A model generated the notes under the pieces. The model was given only the letters and a program-made list of their open reading frames with translations. It was not told the DNA's origin and did no database searches. The position numbers were made by a program, and so were the translations under genes. From Apostichopus japonicus (lineage: Eukaryota; Echinodermata; Holothuroidea; Aspidochirotida; Stichopodidae), in contig NC_092569.1 of the NCBI RefSeq assembly GCF_037975245.1, positions 27,593,668 through 27,657,667 on the forward strand: DNA of 64,000 nucleotides, given 5' to 3'. Below, piece by piece: positions 23,344 to 36,790 of this stretch. Numbering within the stretch: position 1 is the stretch's first letter; every line of letters begins with the position of its first letter.

Positions 23344-23959
23344 GACCCCCCCCCCCACCGCCCTCTTCTCCTTACCCCTTGATGTGCATCACATTAAAGC
23401 ACCATCTGGTTGATATTAATATACATAACACCAACAAACCTTAACTTATAGCAGTGAGGATATACTATGAATCACACAAAACAAACAGCACCAGTTGTGA
23501 AAGTTTTTAGGATTCTTAACTCAGCTAAAACATGGGGGAAAAAAGTAGAAATTGTTCAAGGTATCTCGACAGTGAAAAAATTCCAAAGAATCAGATGAAA
23601 CAGATCTCTCCAAGCAGATTGTTGATTTGTAAAAAAAAAATTGGAAATCAGAGTAGACTGTATCTAATGATATCCCCTCGGCAAAATAAAAAGATATTAC
23701 TTTAGACGGAGACATGATGAGGAGAAAAGAAAAATAATTGTTTGCCCAATGGCTTCAAATAGTTTATTCAAAGGGCAGATGTCTTTCGTAGAGAAAACAA
23801 TATCAAATAATATGAAATTCTATGACGGATGACAGCTGCATGATGTTTTGCAAGGAAGAATGACTCATAGAGTAGGCCTACCTATGGGCATTATGGGTAA
23901 TGAGTCCAGACAGAACTCCACACGTAAGCTGCTGATTAGTTGTTACACCAATATGCTAC

Positions 23960-24385
23960 AGTATATATTCTTCTTAAATTCTTGTCCTTGTGTTCAAAGC
24001 AAGGAATGGTTTAGCCCCAGTTTACCTACAAGAGTTTCTCCAAGAATACAGACCTAGCAGTGTACTTCGTTCAAGCCTACAACATATGCTATCTGTTCTT
24101 ACTGTTCTTACTTCCACCTACAGTATGGGGAACGTTGCTTTGCTAGATCAGCTCCACAGCTCTGAAACAGTCTCCCCCTTACATCTGAAAACAATCCAGC
24201 ATGTGTCAACTTTCCAGAAAGAGCTCAAGACGTCAGATTATTCATGAATGTGTATCCATTTGTTTGATAACTGTTGTGTCCATTTTGGGTAGTACTTTGC
24301 TCCTGCAGCGCTTCTGAGCAGTTTTTTTTAACTGGATAAAGCGCTTAACAAATTCTTATATTATTATTATCATCATTATATATTG
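23960..24385 (+). pseudogene. 3' end of a non-LTR (CR1/Jockey-like) retrotransposon ORF2
   Basis: The frame starting at 23990 reads FKARNGLAPVYLQEFLQEYR and continues PSSVLRSSLQHMLSV. This is the C-terminal pattern of many animal LINE ORF2 proteins (KxxNGLAPxYL..L..Y.PSR.LRSS...L.VP), downstream of the reverse transcriptase domain. Further on, SPLHLKTIQHVSTFQKELKT matches the usual LPxxIR....FKxxLKT end. The middle part (TSTYSMGNVALLDQLHSSE) is off-consensus, which points to indels. After the stop come a GCGCTT box and an ATT/ATC-rich tail near 24355-24380, typical of the 3'UTR. The copy is 5'-truncated and inactive, and it lies inside an ARFGAP1 intron in opposite orientation. Confidence 0.75.
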
Positions 24386-27052
24386 GTATGTACACTGGTA
24401 TACTCTACTGTAGTACACTGTGAAGTGAGCACTTACAACTTATCAGTGTCACATGATCAAAAATCCCTTAAAAAAAAAATTAAAGTAAAAATGATGATCA
24501 ATGGATCTCCCAAATACAACAATCTTTTTAGCTTTATTTGTAAATTAGTTGTTTATAGTTTTTTCTCTTGATATCATATTAAAGCATTTTCTTTGGTGTT
24601 TGGTATTTTTTTTTTTTTATAATGACAGTATGCATATAGACTGTATGTATAAAGTGTGATTATAGTGTGCATTATAATTGGAGTTGTAATATAGTAATTT
24701 TAAACTATTTGTCAACAGAGATGGCTCTACAGTACAATACCTACAGTATGGGCATAGACCTATTGTGTGGTGATGAGTCCTGAATCCTATTTATCATTTC
24801 TGTGCAAGCTACTAGTTTAAGTTACACCAATATTATACTGTATAGTAAATACGGTGTGGTGTAGTGAATGATCAATATCAATCTCAAATACCATCAAAAT
24901 CCATCTCAAGTACCTCACAAAAAGAGCAAGTTTTCTCTTGAGCTGTTTATTTTTGGAGATCATTACAAGCAACTGTCTTCAGTTTGGTATTAAAACATTA
25001 TAGCACAAAAAATGTATGGTAGTTTTGCACTAATATTCTGTTATTCCTTTTTCAGCAATACAGAACTGCACCTAAGAATTACTGTAGGGCAAATTATCAT
25101 GTATTTTCTTTCTGTAAAACAAAATTCAGTTTTTCTTTCCTGGAATGTCCTAATCTTTTGCTTATAATGGTGGTGCAATGTTGGTTGGTACATAAACAAT
25201 AACGGCAAATTTCAATTCTGATTCCATTGAGAGAAAAAGCAGTGAATTCCACTAAGTACTGTTGCTTACTTGTAAGTACATTAGTTAAGAAACAGTTTGA
25301 AGTTACTGCAATTACTTTTTAAAATAATTGGATAGACTATGAACTTATTACTACAAAATGATAAAACTTTTTTTTCACCTAATTCATATGAAATCGTTAT
25401 CAAAAGACATCATTTATACAAAAAAGCAGGATTGGGCTTCATAAAGCTTTAAATGTGTGTCTTGTTTGTATAATTTACAAGCATGTAGGGAGAAATTAAT
25501 TAACAGTCAGTCTCAGATGCAGGTAATAACCTGAAACACATTTCTTTTTAAATTTATACCCAAATCCATCTAAGTCAATAGCAGCTTCTTATATTAATTT
25601 GAATTCAGCTTTACGTGTCTTTCATTATGAAATCCCATTATAATTAATCTATCCTAGGTTAATAACCCTTGGCTAGTCAGGTTTTCGTAATTTCAATTAT
25701 GAACTCAAAGTAAAACAAACGTTATGCTGTATAATTTTGCCAAATTTGCAAATTTCCATGTGATCTTAATTTATGAAAGTGTAACCAAAAACTGAAAACA
25801 TTAATTCACATTATGATGAGTATGGCGCTCATTCAACTACTGTTAACATTGGCGAGATAAATGATTTGCAAGGGAGGAGGCGGAGAGAAGGGGTGGGGGG
25901 ATTACCTCTCCCACTTTTTCCCAGTGAACCTTGAGTAGGCAGTTTTTTTAAATAAAATTTGGTTGGTAATTTGGATAGTTAAGCCACAGCAATACTGACA
26001 ACCTTGTGATACTTTTATACATATTCATAAAGTGATTACACAGGCTGTAAAACAGATCAGCTTATTGTGGCGATTCTTTTTTAAATCCATAATTTGTTAC
26101 TGTTTATGTCTCTCAATAAATCTGACTTTTATGCAAATATAGCTTAATTATATACACTGTCCAATACACAACTAGTTGTAGTGGGAAATAACCTAAAAAT
26201 ATTGCACCATATTACATGAGGAGATTTATTAAATACTGTATATATACCAAAAACAAAACTCTCAAGGGACACCCCACTCCCCTTAGACCCCTCCCAAAGG
26301 TTTTCCACCAATTTCATGTTTCGCATTCCCCCCCCACCCCCACCTCCCTCGACTGTAAGTAAATTTAAGTAAATTAAATAACCAGTTTATAAGGAGGGAC
26401 GGGTCACGGGTCATATATTTTAAATGAACTGCAAACTAACTTACTTTGACAGATATAATTGGTTCTACGGGTATGAAATAACTGCCAACCAAATGAAAAA
26501 TTGCTAACATTTTAGTCTCAGAGAGAGAGGGATAGACATCTATCTTTTCATCGACTGTGAGCATTTTAAGAATTAATTAAATCACAGTTTCCTTTCTAAC
26601 TGTTAGAGTCCATTCCATTAGCCTACTTTCTTGGTAATATAAGATTCTGAAATCAGTATCTTTTCCCACAATCATATCGATTATACCTTTGGGTCTGTTC
26701 ACTATTAATTTGCACTGTATTCTTAGATGTCCATTTAATTGATACCATCTACAGCACAATATCTCTGTCTTACGAATATAATTAAAATTATTTTGCATAA
26801 TTGTCATGCAAGATAAGCTTTCTACAAGTTTATAAAGCATCTACTTGATGGTACAGTATACAGTAGGTCAATGGCAGATGCAGTGTTGTACAGTATAGTG
26901 TTCTATATACAGTACTTATGCACTCCATATACAGTTTATATAACATTACAGTAATTTATTTCCATAATTGAAAAACTGCCTTTATTACCTTCAATTAGGT
27001 TGTAAACTGGTCAAAGTGTCACTCTATCAAATCAAACAATTTATACCAAAAC

Positions 27053-27200
27053 ATTTTGTAGGAAAAGTGCAATATTTGTTGGTCTGTCACACTATACAGT
27101 ATGTTTTTTTTTTTTTGTATGCACCCATTTTGTAGGAAAAGTGCAATATTTGTTGGACTGTCACACTATACAGTATGTTTGTTTTTTGTTGTATGCACCC
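27053..27200. repeat. 74-bp tandem duplication
   Basis: Two copies beginning ATTTTGTAGGAAAAGTGC and ending TATGCACCC (27053-27126 and 27127-27200). They differ mainly in a poly-T tract. Confidence 0.9.
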
Positions 27201-27240
27201 TCACTAAGTTACCATGTAATGAGGTCTAAAGTTGGTTATC

Positions 27241-27297
27241 CCAGGGAGTTGTTACGGAACATAACAAGTTCTCCCTGGTTATATAACAACTCCCTGG
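27241..27297. repeat. Short inverted repeat, 14-bp arms
   Basis: CCAGGGAGTTGTTA at 27241-27254 is the exact reverse complement of TAACAACTCCCTGG at 27284-27297, with about 29 nt between. It could form a hairpin. Function unknown. Confidence 0.7.
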
Positions 27298-30120
27298 TTA
27301 TCCTTGTGTCCTAATTGGCTGTTAAAACCACTGGACGGTGGAGAAAGATAATTAACACAAAATGAGCACTGCAGCTGAATGGGACATTGGTTGAAGTTAC
27401 TTTTAATATACCTACAAACATGATGATGATTATGGGTGGAATAATTTGACATTTTACTAATTACTGTATTCACATCCATATTTGTAAGGTGAAGGTGGAA
27501 GGCCTCATCGCCAATAACACCTTATTTACTGTACTGTCAACCCTAACGTTTCAGATGATTTCAAGTATAATCTTGGGACAAAGAACTAATTAAGCTTGCA
27601 GATAACTTCCTTGTGGAAAATTGTCTATGCTGACAGTAGGCACTAATATTTTATTCAGTAATTAGAAATTTACATTTCCAATTGAGCTGGGTATATTGAA
27701 AGCTTAACTTGGGACCATGGGGTGGGGGGGGGGGGTCCACTGAAAGATGTGCCCTGTTGGGAAGTTTTGGAAGCCAAACTGACATCACAATGAAGGAAGC
27801 CAATTACAGTACTTTACTATACACAGTAGTGATCAATTGCATTTAAGCGCTGAAAATTAGAAGTGATTGTTCACTTTGCAAAGACATCTACCAAGGAGTC
27901 TATTGTTAAAACTGATGGAGCCTACTTACTAAAGTCAAGACATTTTGTTCATCCAAACTTCAAATTGTACTTGCAAACTTGTCCTTCTAACATTTGAACT
28001 TATTTTAACCCTGCTCAATTAAATATCATTGCACAACTGAATACTTGATTCACAAAAATGTTATGCCAAAAAAAAGAAAAAAAAAAGTGCGTCTTGTTCC
28101 TATATATAGTTACCATATTGAGGTTTTCCAAGATATCCACCTTTAAAATGCTACATCTCTGCTCTACAGAGAATTGATGATGGGGCCCTAAATATTAGAC
28201 AGTTAGTGTTATTCATCTTTGTTTTATAAATTTTAATAATAACTAAACCCAAACAGGTTCTTTTACAACTTCATCTTAAACAACAGAAGATGCGTTTGAC
28301 CTTCAACACCGTCTCTTCTCTTTTGTCTTTGACAAATTTACGATGAATTGAACTGTCATGGCCATTGAAGAAGTAATGTATGTATTCCATATATGTTTTG
28401 CCATTGTTTCATTGTGTTGCATCTGCAGCAATTGTCCTGTACTGTAATGGTATGTGAACCTCATGGGTCATTTCTCACTACTTCAAATGTTCAAGAATTG
28501 ACTGTAGAATTATTACTACAAGGATTATATCAACATTAAAGGCATTGAAGACTCGCCCCAAACCACATGCAGCCATCTGAAAAAGTTAACTTTCTTTTGC
28601 TTGCAAGTGACGTTATGTTTGTGTCCCTGCAAAATGCAGACAGTAATGAAACGTGATACCTTGTTATCTGTAGCTGGACCTGAGATGTCCATCGCTGTAT
28701 TGTTTATACACTGTGCTGTGGGTATTGACCGCAGCTGTATGTACTGACTGTACACTAGTGTCTAATTACCGACGGTAGCAAGCTGTGTGTTCTGGGATCG
28801 ATGGTGGTGTCTAACACTTCTGTTACACCCCATCGAAACTAGGTCAGATTACCGGCATTAGACATTTCTTTTTGCGGGAGTCTTCACACCCTTTACTGAT
28901 GTGCCTAAAGTTATCCTTCAAGACTGAAATATATAACATCTAGTAATGCTATAAGTTCAAAGATACACCACACTGAGATCATACATCTGTTTTATTTTAT
29001 TATTTCATGCTATTTCTACAAAAATTGTGCCATAGTCACTGTTATCTCTGAATTAAGCCATTATTTATGTACAAGGGTACCATATTTTAATTTTACACAT
29101 GATTTTTCCTTCTATAGACCTGAAAATTGTAAATGCACCACAGAACTTCACTGAGTAGAGTAGGACCAACTTTACACAGCATGGTGTCACAGTGTACAGT
29201 TAAACAACACCTAGCTTTCATCAGAGAGTTGCTTTGTTCAAAACATTGAACCAGAGGTCTCATCTTTACAGGATATCAATTTGTAGGTCTACCCATGGAG
29301 CTCCATGGTCTACCTTATAAAATAAAGCTGAAGATTACACCTATATGGCTGTAGCTGTCAACGTTCATTCGGACTGAAGTTTCTGAACAGTACATGATTT
29401 GAATTAAGTACTGTACAAGAATAATATAGCTACACACAACAGCCCTGAGAACCATCGCACATGTGCAGACATTGTATGATAAGTATACATAGCCCTGTCT
29501 AGAATAGTTTGCCTATAATATAATGTAAACAAGGCTGGAGTTGAATCATAGTTGACGTGGCCACCCTCTGTAATTACAGATGGGGAACAGAAGGCAAGTC
29601 TCCAAAAACATCCAGCATTCCTCACAGCAGGCTTGTCTAAAGAAGGGAGTTGTCAAAATGAATGAAGCCTTTGACTTGAACAGATTACCGGAGGGATTGA
29701 AACTTCTACCATATTCACAGTGATTCATGTTCAACAACCCCCCTCCCCCCCCCCTGAAAAGATGTAAGAATCATACTTTCAAAATCACAAAGGAGATGAA
29801 TTACCGGCACCTTTCAGATACATGTACAGTAGTATACAGGCCAGACAAAAACAAAGCTTAGTATGTGTTTGTACATACTGTATTAAAGAGACTGCATGAG
29901 TTAGGCTATAAACAACCTACTCAACCTGGCCTATCCACAAAATGAGGTTAGACACCCCAGGAGACCAGCAGGGATGGGTGATAAGAGGAAACAGGAGAGA
30001 GTCTCAGACATATATATGTTGTTAGTTCTTCAGCTTCAGATATGACTATTTGACATGTTACAGCTGTCACAACTGTGTATGAAATGTTAATTGTGACAGC
30101 ATGGCATAGAGCTGCATGCA

Positions 30121-30170
30121 TCTATAGTATAAATATGTATATAAATATTATATATATAAATATATATATA

Positions 30171-30209
<39 letters not shown>

Positions 30210-30217
30210 TATATATA

Positions 30218-30292
<75 letters not shown>
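30121..30292. repeat. TA microsatellite with ATATAAATAT variants
   Basis: Nearly pure alternating TA over about 170 bp, with interspersed TATAAATA blocks. It is self-complementary and could extrude as a cruciform. Confidence 0.95.
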
Positions 30293-30296
<4 letters not shown>

Positions 30297-30795
30297 TTTC
30301 AAAGAGATTCTATTTGATTGATGTACGTACAGTATATGCCAACACATTGATACAGTACTTAACAACATGCTGCTTTTTTCAATTCATTTAGTATATCTGA
30401 GGGTATGGTTGAATCGTACAATTAATCTTTCTTTGTCAGTAAAAGTACAAGTTTAATAAAACAAAAGAATAATTGTCAAGCATAGAATTTTAGCGACAAG
30501 TACATAAAAGGTGTACTGGCTATAATCGAGTTAATACTGACATTTCTTCTGAAATGCGACACATATATATCACTGTATCTAGGCTTTAATGTAGGAGTGG
30601 AGTCTAACAATATTTGCTGACAATAAACAATAAAACTGATCATTACAAGTGTTACTGAGGGATTGTTAATACCCAAATTATCATGTGTTCATGACTTTAT
30701 GGTCTTAATCTCCCCTGGCAGAAAACTGGAAACTTGTACCTGTCATGAATCTACTGACATTTTAAAGCCAGTATAATTGCCTGAATTTTGAGGAC

Positions 30796-31025
30796 TGTTT
30801 GTGAAAGTTAAAGTTCTTGAACACAGCTATGTTTGTGAAACTTCAATAAACACAGCTCTACATGTTTTTGAAACTAAAATTTCTTGACCACAGCTATATC
30901 TTTTTGAAACTTAAAAGTTCTTTCAAACAGCTTTGTTTGTGAAATTTCAAAATTTGTTATTAAACACAGCTATATGTTTGTGAAACTTAAAGTTCTTGAA
31001 CACAGCTTTGTTTTTGAAATTTAGG
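30796..31025. repeat. Diverged 35-40 bp tandem repeat, about 6 copies
   Basis: Repeated GTTTGTGAAACTTAAAG followed by TTCTTGAACACAGCTAT with substitutions and small indels. An old array in the large intron. Confidence 0.8.
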
Positions 31026-31823
31026 GATACTTTTTAATTGAGTTTTAATTCTAAGCGGCAGCATATTAAAATCATATAGATGTATGGCAATGCCAGACTG
31101 TTTAATTTGTGATAGATCCTGATTCCTTATCCAATAATTACTTATTTTTTTACCTTTTTTATTGGACATTATTTTTAAATGATAATAGTATAGGATTCTT
31201 ACTGTGCATAAACAACTAAAGGCATTTAAAGTTCCCTTTGTTAGTTTATTTTTATAAGGAGGAAAATACTTGACATTTAAAATTAGCTTCCTAAAAAGTC
31301 AACATCACTTTAACAAGTATGCAGTGGGCTGTGTTCTTAAGAAACTAAACATATATGCCAACTTCAAAGGAGAATTTACCAACACCCCCCAACCCAACCC
31401 CCCCAACCCAACCCCCCAAAGAAAAACAAAGATAAAGAAAGAGAATGAGATTAGAAATAAAGGCAGACAACTTACTGTTCCAATATCATCATAATTACAG
31501 AGGCATTTACACATGGCTATTCAAGCCTGACTTTTCTCATAACAACATGTCAACAGCTGTACCATAAATTATAGTGGATCCAACCAACAAAACTCTACAA
31601 GATAAAGTCACGTTTGTTGTACATCACAGTTAGCCTTTTTTTTTTGGAGGGTGTATTTGTTGTTAATGTGGCAACAAGATATAGATTCATATACAGTGCA
31701 TGTTTGAAAGCAAGGTGTATACTAATTCAATGGCACAGATTCTAAATAATTTTAAGTAAAAGACTATGTATGTTTAAACTAATATCTCATGTTGTAGACA
31801 TACAGACAAAAGGCAACAGAAAC

Positions 31824-32033
31824 ATGTATGTATGTATTTTAGATCCTCCTGCAAGCAGGGACCTGCGAGGAAGCCTCATTGGCTTATCAAAGCCGCAAGC
31901 TGACCAAAGTCAGTCTCTTAGATTCATATTTATCGTCCATGATTATGAATTGTCAACAACTCTGTAACTGGATGACATATACATTAATCTTGGAGTGACT
32001 CGATCTGGGGACCTTATGATTGGAAGGCACCGG
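31824..32033 (-). repeat. tRNA-derived SINE, copy 1 (head truncated)
   Basis: The minus-strand body matches the SINE at 36550-36790 (CAACTCTGTAACTGGA, GAAGCCTCATTGGCTTATC in forward reading). The copy ends at GGCACCGG, inside the tRNA-like head, and the next copy follows at once, making a head-to-tail dimer. A TATG/CATA simple tail precedes it at about 31824-31836. Confidence 0.7.
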
Positions 32034-32250
32034 AGACAAGCAGGGACTCGCCAAGAAGCCTCATTGGCTTATCAAAGCAGCAAGCTGACCGAAGTCAAGA
32101 GAAGTCAGTCTCTTAGATTCATATTTAACGGCCATGATTATGAGTTGTCAACAACTCTGTAACTGGACGACATACATTAATCTTGGAGTGACTCAAACTG
32201 GGGACCTTATGACCGGAAGGCACCGGCGTTAACCACTGAGCTAAAACTCC
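32034..32250 (-). repeat. tRNA-derived SINE, copy 2 (with full head)
   Basis: On the minus strand it starts GGAGTTTTAGCTCAGTGGTT at 32250. The A-box-like TTAGCTCAGTGG and, further in, a B-box-like GTTTGAGTCACTCC mark an RNA polymerase III promoter derived from a tRNA. The body is shared with copy 1 and with 36550-36790. It is a SINE, not a functional tRNA gene, because no cloverleaf closes. Confidence 0.75.
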
Positions 32251-33328
32251 TAGTGAAGTATTCAACATGAAGTATTCAACATGAACTTCCATGAAGTATT
32301 CAACAATGCAAAGTAATTTAAATTCACTGATAAACAGTATAATGCTCTTAATTGCCAAGTCCTTTGTTATTGGACAATGTTTCTGTTTTCATCAGTACAT
32401 CATGGTACATGGGAATAAATAATTGAGTGTCCAAATGTTGTTATTGCAGATAGTTAAATACTATCATGGTTATTTCTACCAACAAAAATTGTCAAATGTA
32501 AAAAAATTGTGATGCAATTTAACAGATAAATTATTGCCCTGGCATACTGTATGTATGTGCAACAATGAATTAGCATTATATTCATGTGCAACAGTGTATT
32601 ATTCCCTGGCGTTATAAATGCATATGCAGCAGCAAATAAATCCCTGGCATATACGCATACTGTACTTCTGGGCACTGTTTGCATTGTGCAGCAGTTCAAA
32701 GAAGATATAGAGCTCATTAATTAATGGTCGATTCATATAAAACTGTTGGACAAATATACATACCATCATAACTGCATGACTGAATTAATTAAAATACTGT
32801 TAATATATATAATCACTACTACCTTTGATGTACTGAGCAAGTTCATACTGTATGAGTTTTTCAATTACAATATTATTCCTCGAATTAAGCAACTGGTTTA
32901 GTTATCTGTGAATTTTAGTTACATAGAGGCAGAAAATCTGCTAATTCTCTTACATTAAGAAAGAAAGCCATGGTAAAATAAGAATGTGAGCCTAGGACCA
33001 TGAAAACTTAAAATATATACTAACTACACAACTAGATGTCATCTCTCCAAGACTATGATACCAACAGGTGCAGGGCATAACAGAGCCCATAGCTTTCTGT
33101 ACTGTAAATGACTGGTTTTGTACAATTTATAAAAGAACGACCTTAATGTGCTTTTATTTCTTTACTTTTGACATGTTGCAGACTGTTATAAAGCACATTG
33201 CTATCAGTCCTTGCAAGTTTCATTTCTATGAAACTTTGAACTTTGTATAAATTTAATAACTCAAGGGTTTATAAACATCAAGAGGCGCATCAATCATCAA
33301 GCTTGCTGGATTACTTACATAGCCTAAA

Positions 33329-33365
33329 CCATGGAGCTATAAACCTGGTTTTATAGCTCCATGGC
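33329..33365. repeat. Small hairpin
   Basis: CCATGGAGCTATAAA is followed after a short loop by TTATAGCTCCATGG, a stem of about 14 bp. The CCATGGAGCT string also occurs near 29294. Function unknown. Confidence 0.6.
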
Positions 33366-35021
33366 CTATCACACATAGGTCAGAGCTTCAGATACAATAT
33401 CACAAAACTCAATTGGAAATTACTATAATGGCCTTAACAACATGTATTGTATTGTACTAGAGTAGCTAGGACAATTGACATAGAAAAATGCATATGTCCA
33501 CAGTACACAGCTACAGCAAGGGCAGATTGGCATACCCCAGGTATAGTAGTTTGGAGGTATAAAGCGACATAATTGTGGCCTGCACAACTGTGGATTCTTA
33601 TGTATAAATGTGCTGTTGCCTAGTTAGCATCAAATAATTTTAAATAGGCAAATTGATGCAACTGTCTAATTAACATAATTATGCATTAAGAACTGAAAAC
33701 ATGCAAACATACTCTCATTAGCAATAAATGACATTTAGAATCGTTTGAGATGTTCGAGTGCAATTTGAAATTTTAGCATATTAGTGACATTACCCGTTAG
33801 ACAAATCCTCAAGTGTATAATGGGACTATAATTTTTACCATTATTTCATAACATTAACACTTGAAAACAAAGGGATCCCAAGGCACATCAAAGTCAGAGA
33901 GTGAAAAAGAAAAGAAAAAGAATGAATAAGGATGAAAAAAAGAAGGGGGGCGGGGGAGGAGCCAGTGTTTAGACAACCCTGGATGTCTGGAGTACTGTAC
34001 ATCTAGCTAACTAGCAGAATCTGCATCAAGGGCCAACCAGGGATACACAGATAGTGGCTTTTGTTATACATTATAATGGATCATGCTAACAACATCGTGA
34101 GATGACATTTTCATTTACCTCTGCATCCATTAGAGTTCTAAAAATAAAAAAGATTTTAAAGGGCAAAGTAACCACATCCAATTTATATTCCTTCCCTTGA
34201 TCGTTTCTTCCTTTGGCATACATTTCTAGTTCCTAACAAGAAGTCTTGATATGTACAGAAATGTCATATATAACAAATGCACTAAGAATAGGTTAGCTGA
34301 ATACAGTATGTTGAGCACATGGTAGAGTCAACAATTCCCTCCCTCCCTCCACACTTTTATAAAAGTTTCACCTATTTGACCTTTGCTGACCTGCAATGAC
34401 TTTTCAACCTACCCCCCCAAAAAATAGGCTGCATTGATCTCCACAATCCAGGCACCTAACAGACAAAACTGGAGGTTATTCAAAGAAATTTCCCTTGGTG
34501 AGATACTCTCAATTTCCAGGAATTTTCTACAAATCCCCTCCCCCTAACCTTTGACCTTCAATAAACAACAACATAAGAGTTCATCTACTGTACCATGGAG
34601 AAACCTCCTGACCTATATATTTATTAGATCCTTCCCAGCGATAAGCATGTAATTTGTGAGATTTTCACAACTTGGCTTTAACATTTTGACCTGAGCAACC
34701 AAATATGTACTTCTACTACAAACAATCACTTGTTTATTATCTACTTTAAGGGTTAACCCAACTACAGACCTCCCAAGTTGATCCCTTCAATTGAGATATT
34801 GTTATATATAATGTAAAGCCCATTTTCATGCTTTAACTGCTGAAGACCTCACATGACCTTTGACCTTTGAGGTTTAAATACAGTTTACACAATGGATGCA
34901 GGGAATGCTATTCAAAGTTGACCATATACTGTATATGTTCAACTTGTATAATCCTTCTCTGCACTTCTGTAGTGTACATCTTAAAACTTATCATTGACCG
35001 ACAGAGTCCTGTCATAGAGGG

Positions 35022-35474
35022 TAGGGATGCACCGGATCCAAATTTTTGGATCCGGCCGGAACCGGATTTTGCCGGATAGTACATGAAATCCGGCCGGATA
35101 AAATCCGGCCGGAACCGGATTTTTACAATACACAAAAGAAAATCATTACTAAGAAGTAGTAGTATGAAACAAGGAGTATTATTTTGGTTGATCTTTAGAA
35201 ACAGTGGGTCAGACCATTGAGAAAATTAAATTAAACATGTTAAACCTAATTTTTCCTAATTTTTTGTTTTTATTAATTTTTGGAAATAGTTTACATTGTT
35301 TTAAGTTAATACCAACACCTTTTTAAGGAATAATTCAGGCCAGATTTTGAAAAAGATCCGGCGAGATTTTGAAAAAGATCCGGCCGGATTTTGAAAACTA
35401 TCCGGCCGGAACCGGATAATTGCTCACTATCCAGTCGGATAGTCCGGCCGGACCGGATATCCGGTGCATCCCTA
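35022..35474. mobile_element. hAT-type MITE, 453 bp, with 8-bp target duplication
   Basis: The left end TAGGGATGCACCGGAT is mirrored exactly by the right end ATCCGGTGCATCCCTA. Both sides carry the same 8 bp, ATAGAGGG (35014-35021 and 35475-35482), the target-site duplication length of hAT transposons. Near both ends the motif CCGGCCGGAACCGGAT recurs several times, as expected of subterminal transposase-binding sites. The middle is AT-rich without a transposase frame, so the element is non-autonomous. The exact duplication suggests a fairly recent insertion. Confidence 0.93.
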
Positions 35475-36549
35475 ATAGAGGGCACATTGTGTTAACAGGT
35501 TACCAGGTCACTCTTGACTTGGTAGAGCCAGAGTGCTGAGGTTGTGAAGAGACATTTAAGTCAGGCGCGAAGTAAATATTTACAATGTTTGGATTCTCAT
35601 GAGATCACTATCAATGTACTTAACTTTAACTGTGCAGTCAAGTTGAACCCACCAAGATATAATAAACTTTACGGTACCATCAAATCTGTAAATATATCAA
35701 GGGTGTGGTCACACTTCTCTCATCTGAGGCACCAGCAAGTTGACATACGTACAGTACTTGAGTGAAAGATTTTGAAAATTCATTCATTTCTTTATTTTAA
35801 TAAAATAACTCTTGGAAACTATTAACATATATGCGTGTAGGGGATGATCAACACAAGGTGACAATACCAGCTATGATGCAACATCACTTAAAAGCAATTA
35901 ATATTCACGAGCCTCGAGACGGAAACATCTATCTTTAGGAGGTTGTCTTACTGAAGATTTATTGCATGTATCGATAATCTAACTTTGAATAATTCTATTC
36001 AGCACTGATGAAGTTTTAAAACCAAACTCAAATTTTGTAATATGATAGAGATATCAAAATTTATGATGCACTACATCTCCAAAAGTTAAGCTATTAACGA
36101 AAAAGCTTCAATGGGCGTTGGGAGATGCCCTTTCATAAAACTTTTCTCATTTTGATAGGGGTGGACTCTTTTCTCAATGTCATAATGTCACTAGAAGGAG
36201 AAAACCCCAGACTGGGTGTTCTATTCACCAAATCTACAACCTCTCCTACAGTGTACATCCAACACTGACATACCAATCATTGTTACTTTGCTACGATTTC
36301 TTTCGAAAAACCAAATTTGCTCAGATTCGGACTTGTAACCAAAGCTTAAGGCCTGGTTGTTTGAGTGAAAACCAGAAAAAAAAAAATTGTCAAAAATTTG
36401 CCCTGGATCGGAACTGATTGTTTTCTAGTTCCTGTACAAGGTCAACTGGACATTCATCTTAAATGTGCAATTGAATAATCCAGGTATGTAATGCGTGTAG
36501 CTACTCTATATTCGTATCTTTCCCTGATAAATGATTGTCAAGTATGTTT

Positions 36550-36790
36550 GGAGTGTTAGCTCAGTGGTTAACGCCGGTGCCTTTCAATCATAAGGTTCGA
36601 GTCACTCCCAGATTAATGTATGTCGTCCAGTTACAGAGTTGTTGACAATTAACAATTCATAATTATGGACGTTAAATATGAATGTAAGAGACTGACTTCG
36701 GTCAGCTTGCGGCTTTCATAAGCCTATGAGGCTTCTTCGCAAGTTCCTGCTTGCAGTAGGATCTAATATACATACATACATACATACATG
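36550..36790 (+). repeat. tRNA-derived SINE with CATA tail
   Basis: The head GGAGTGTTAGCTCAGTGGTT contains an A box (36557-36568), and GGTTCGAGTC at 36594-36603 is a B box, giving an internal Pol III promoter. A body of about 150 bp follows, shared with 31824-32250, and then a CATA simple repeat (36768-36788). The A-to-B spacing is tRNA-like. Confidence 0.8.

Noticed and set aside
34081-34150. Minus-strand segment reading VNENVI, like the ARFGAP1 NENVL box
   Set aside because: The true NENVL exon is at 21602-21718. This stretch has a stop soon after, no donor, and lacks the rest of the exon.
36550-36625. Possible tRNA gene
   Set aside because: A and B boxes are present, but the acceptor stem does not pair and the body continues as a SINE with a CATA tail.
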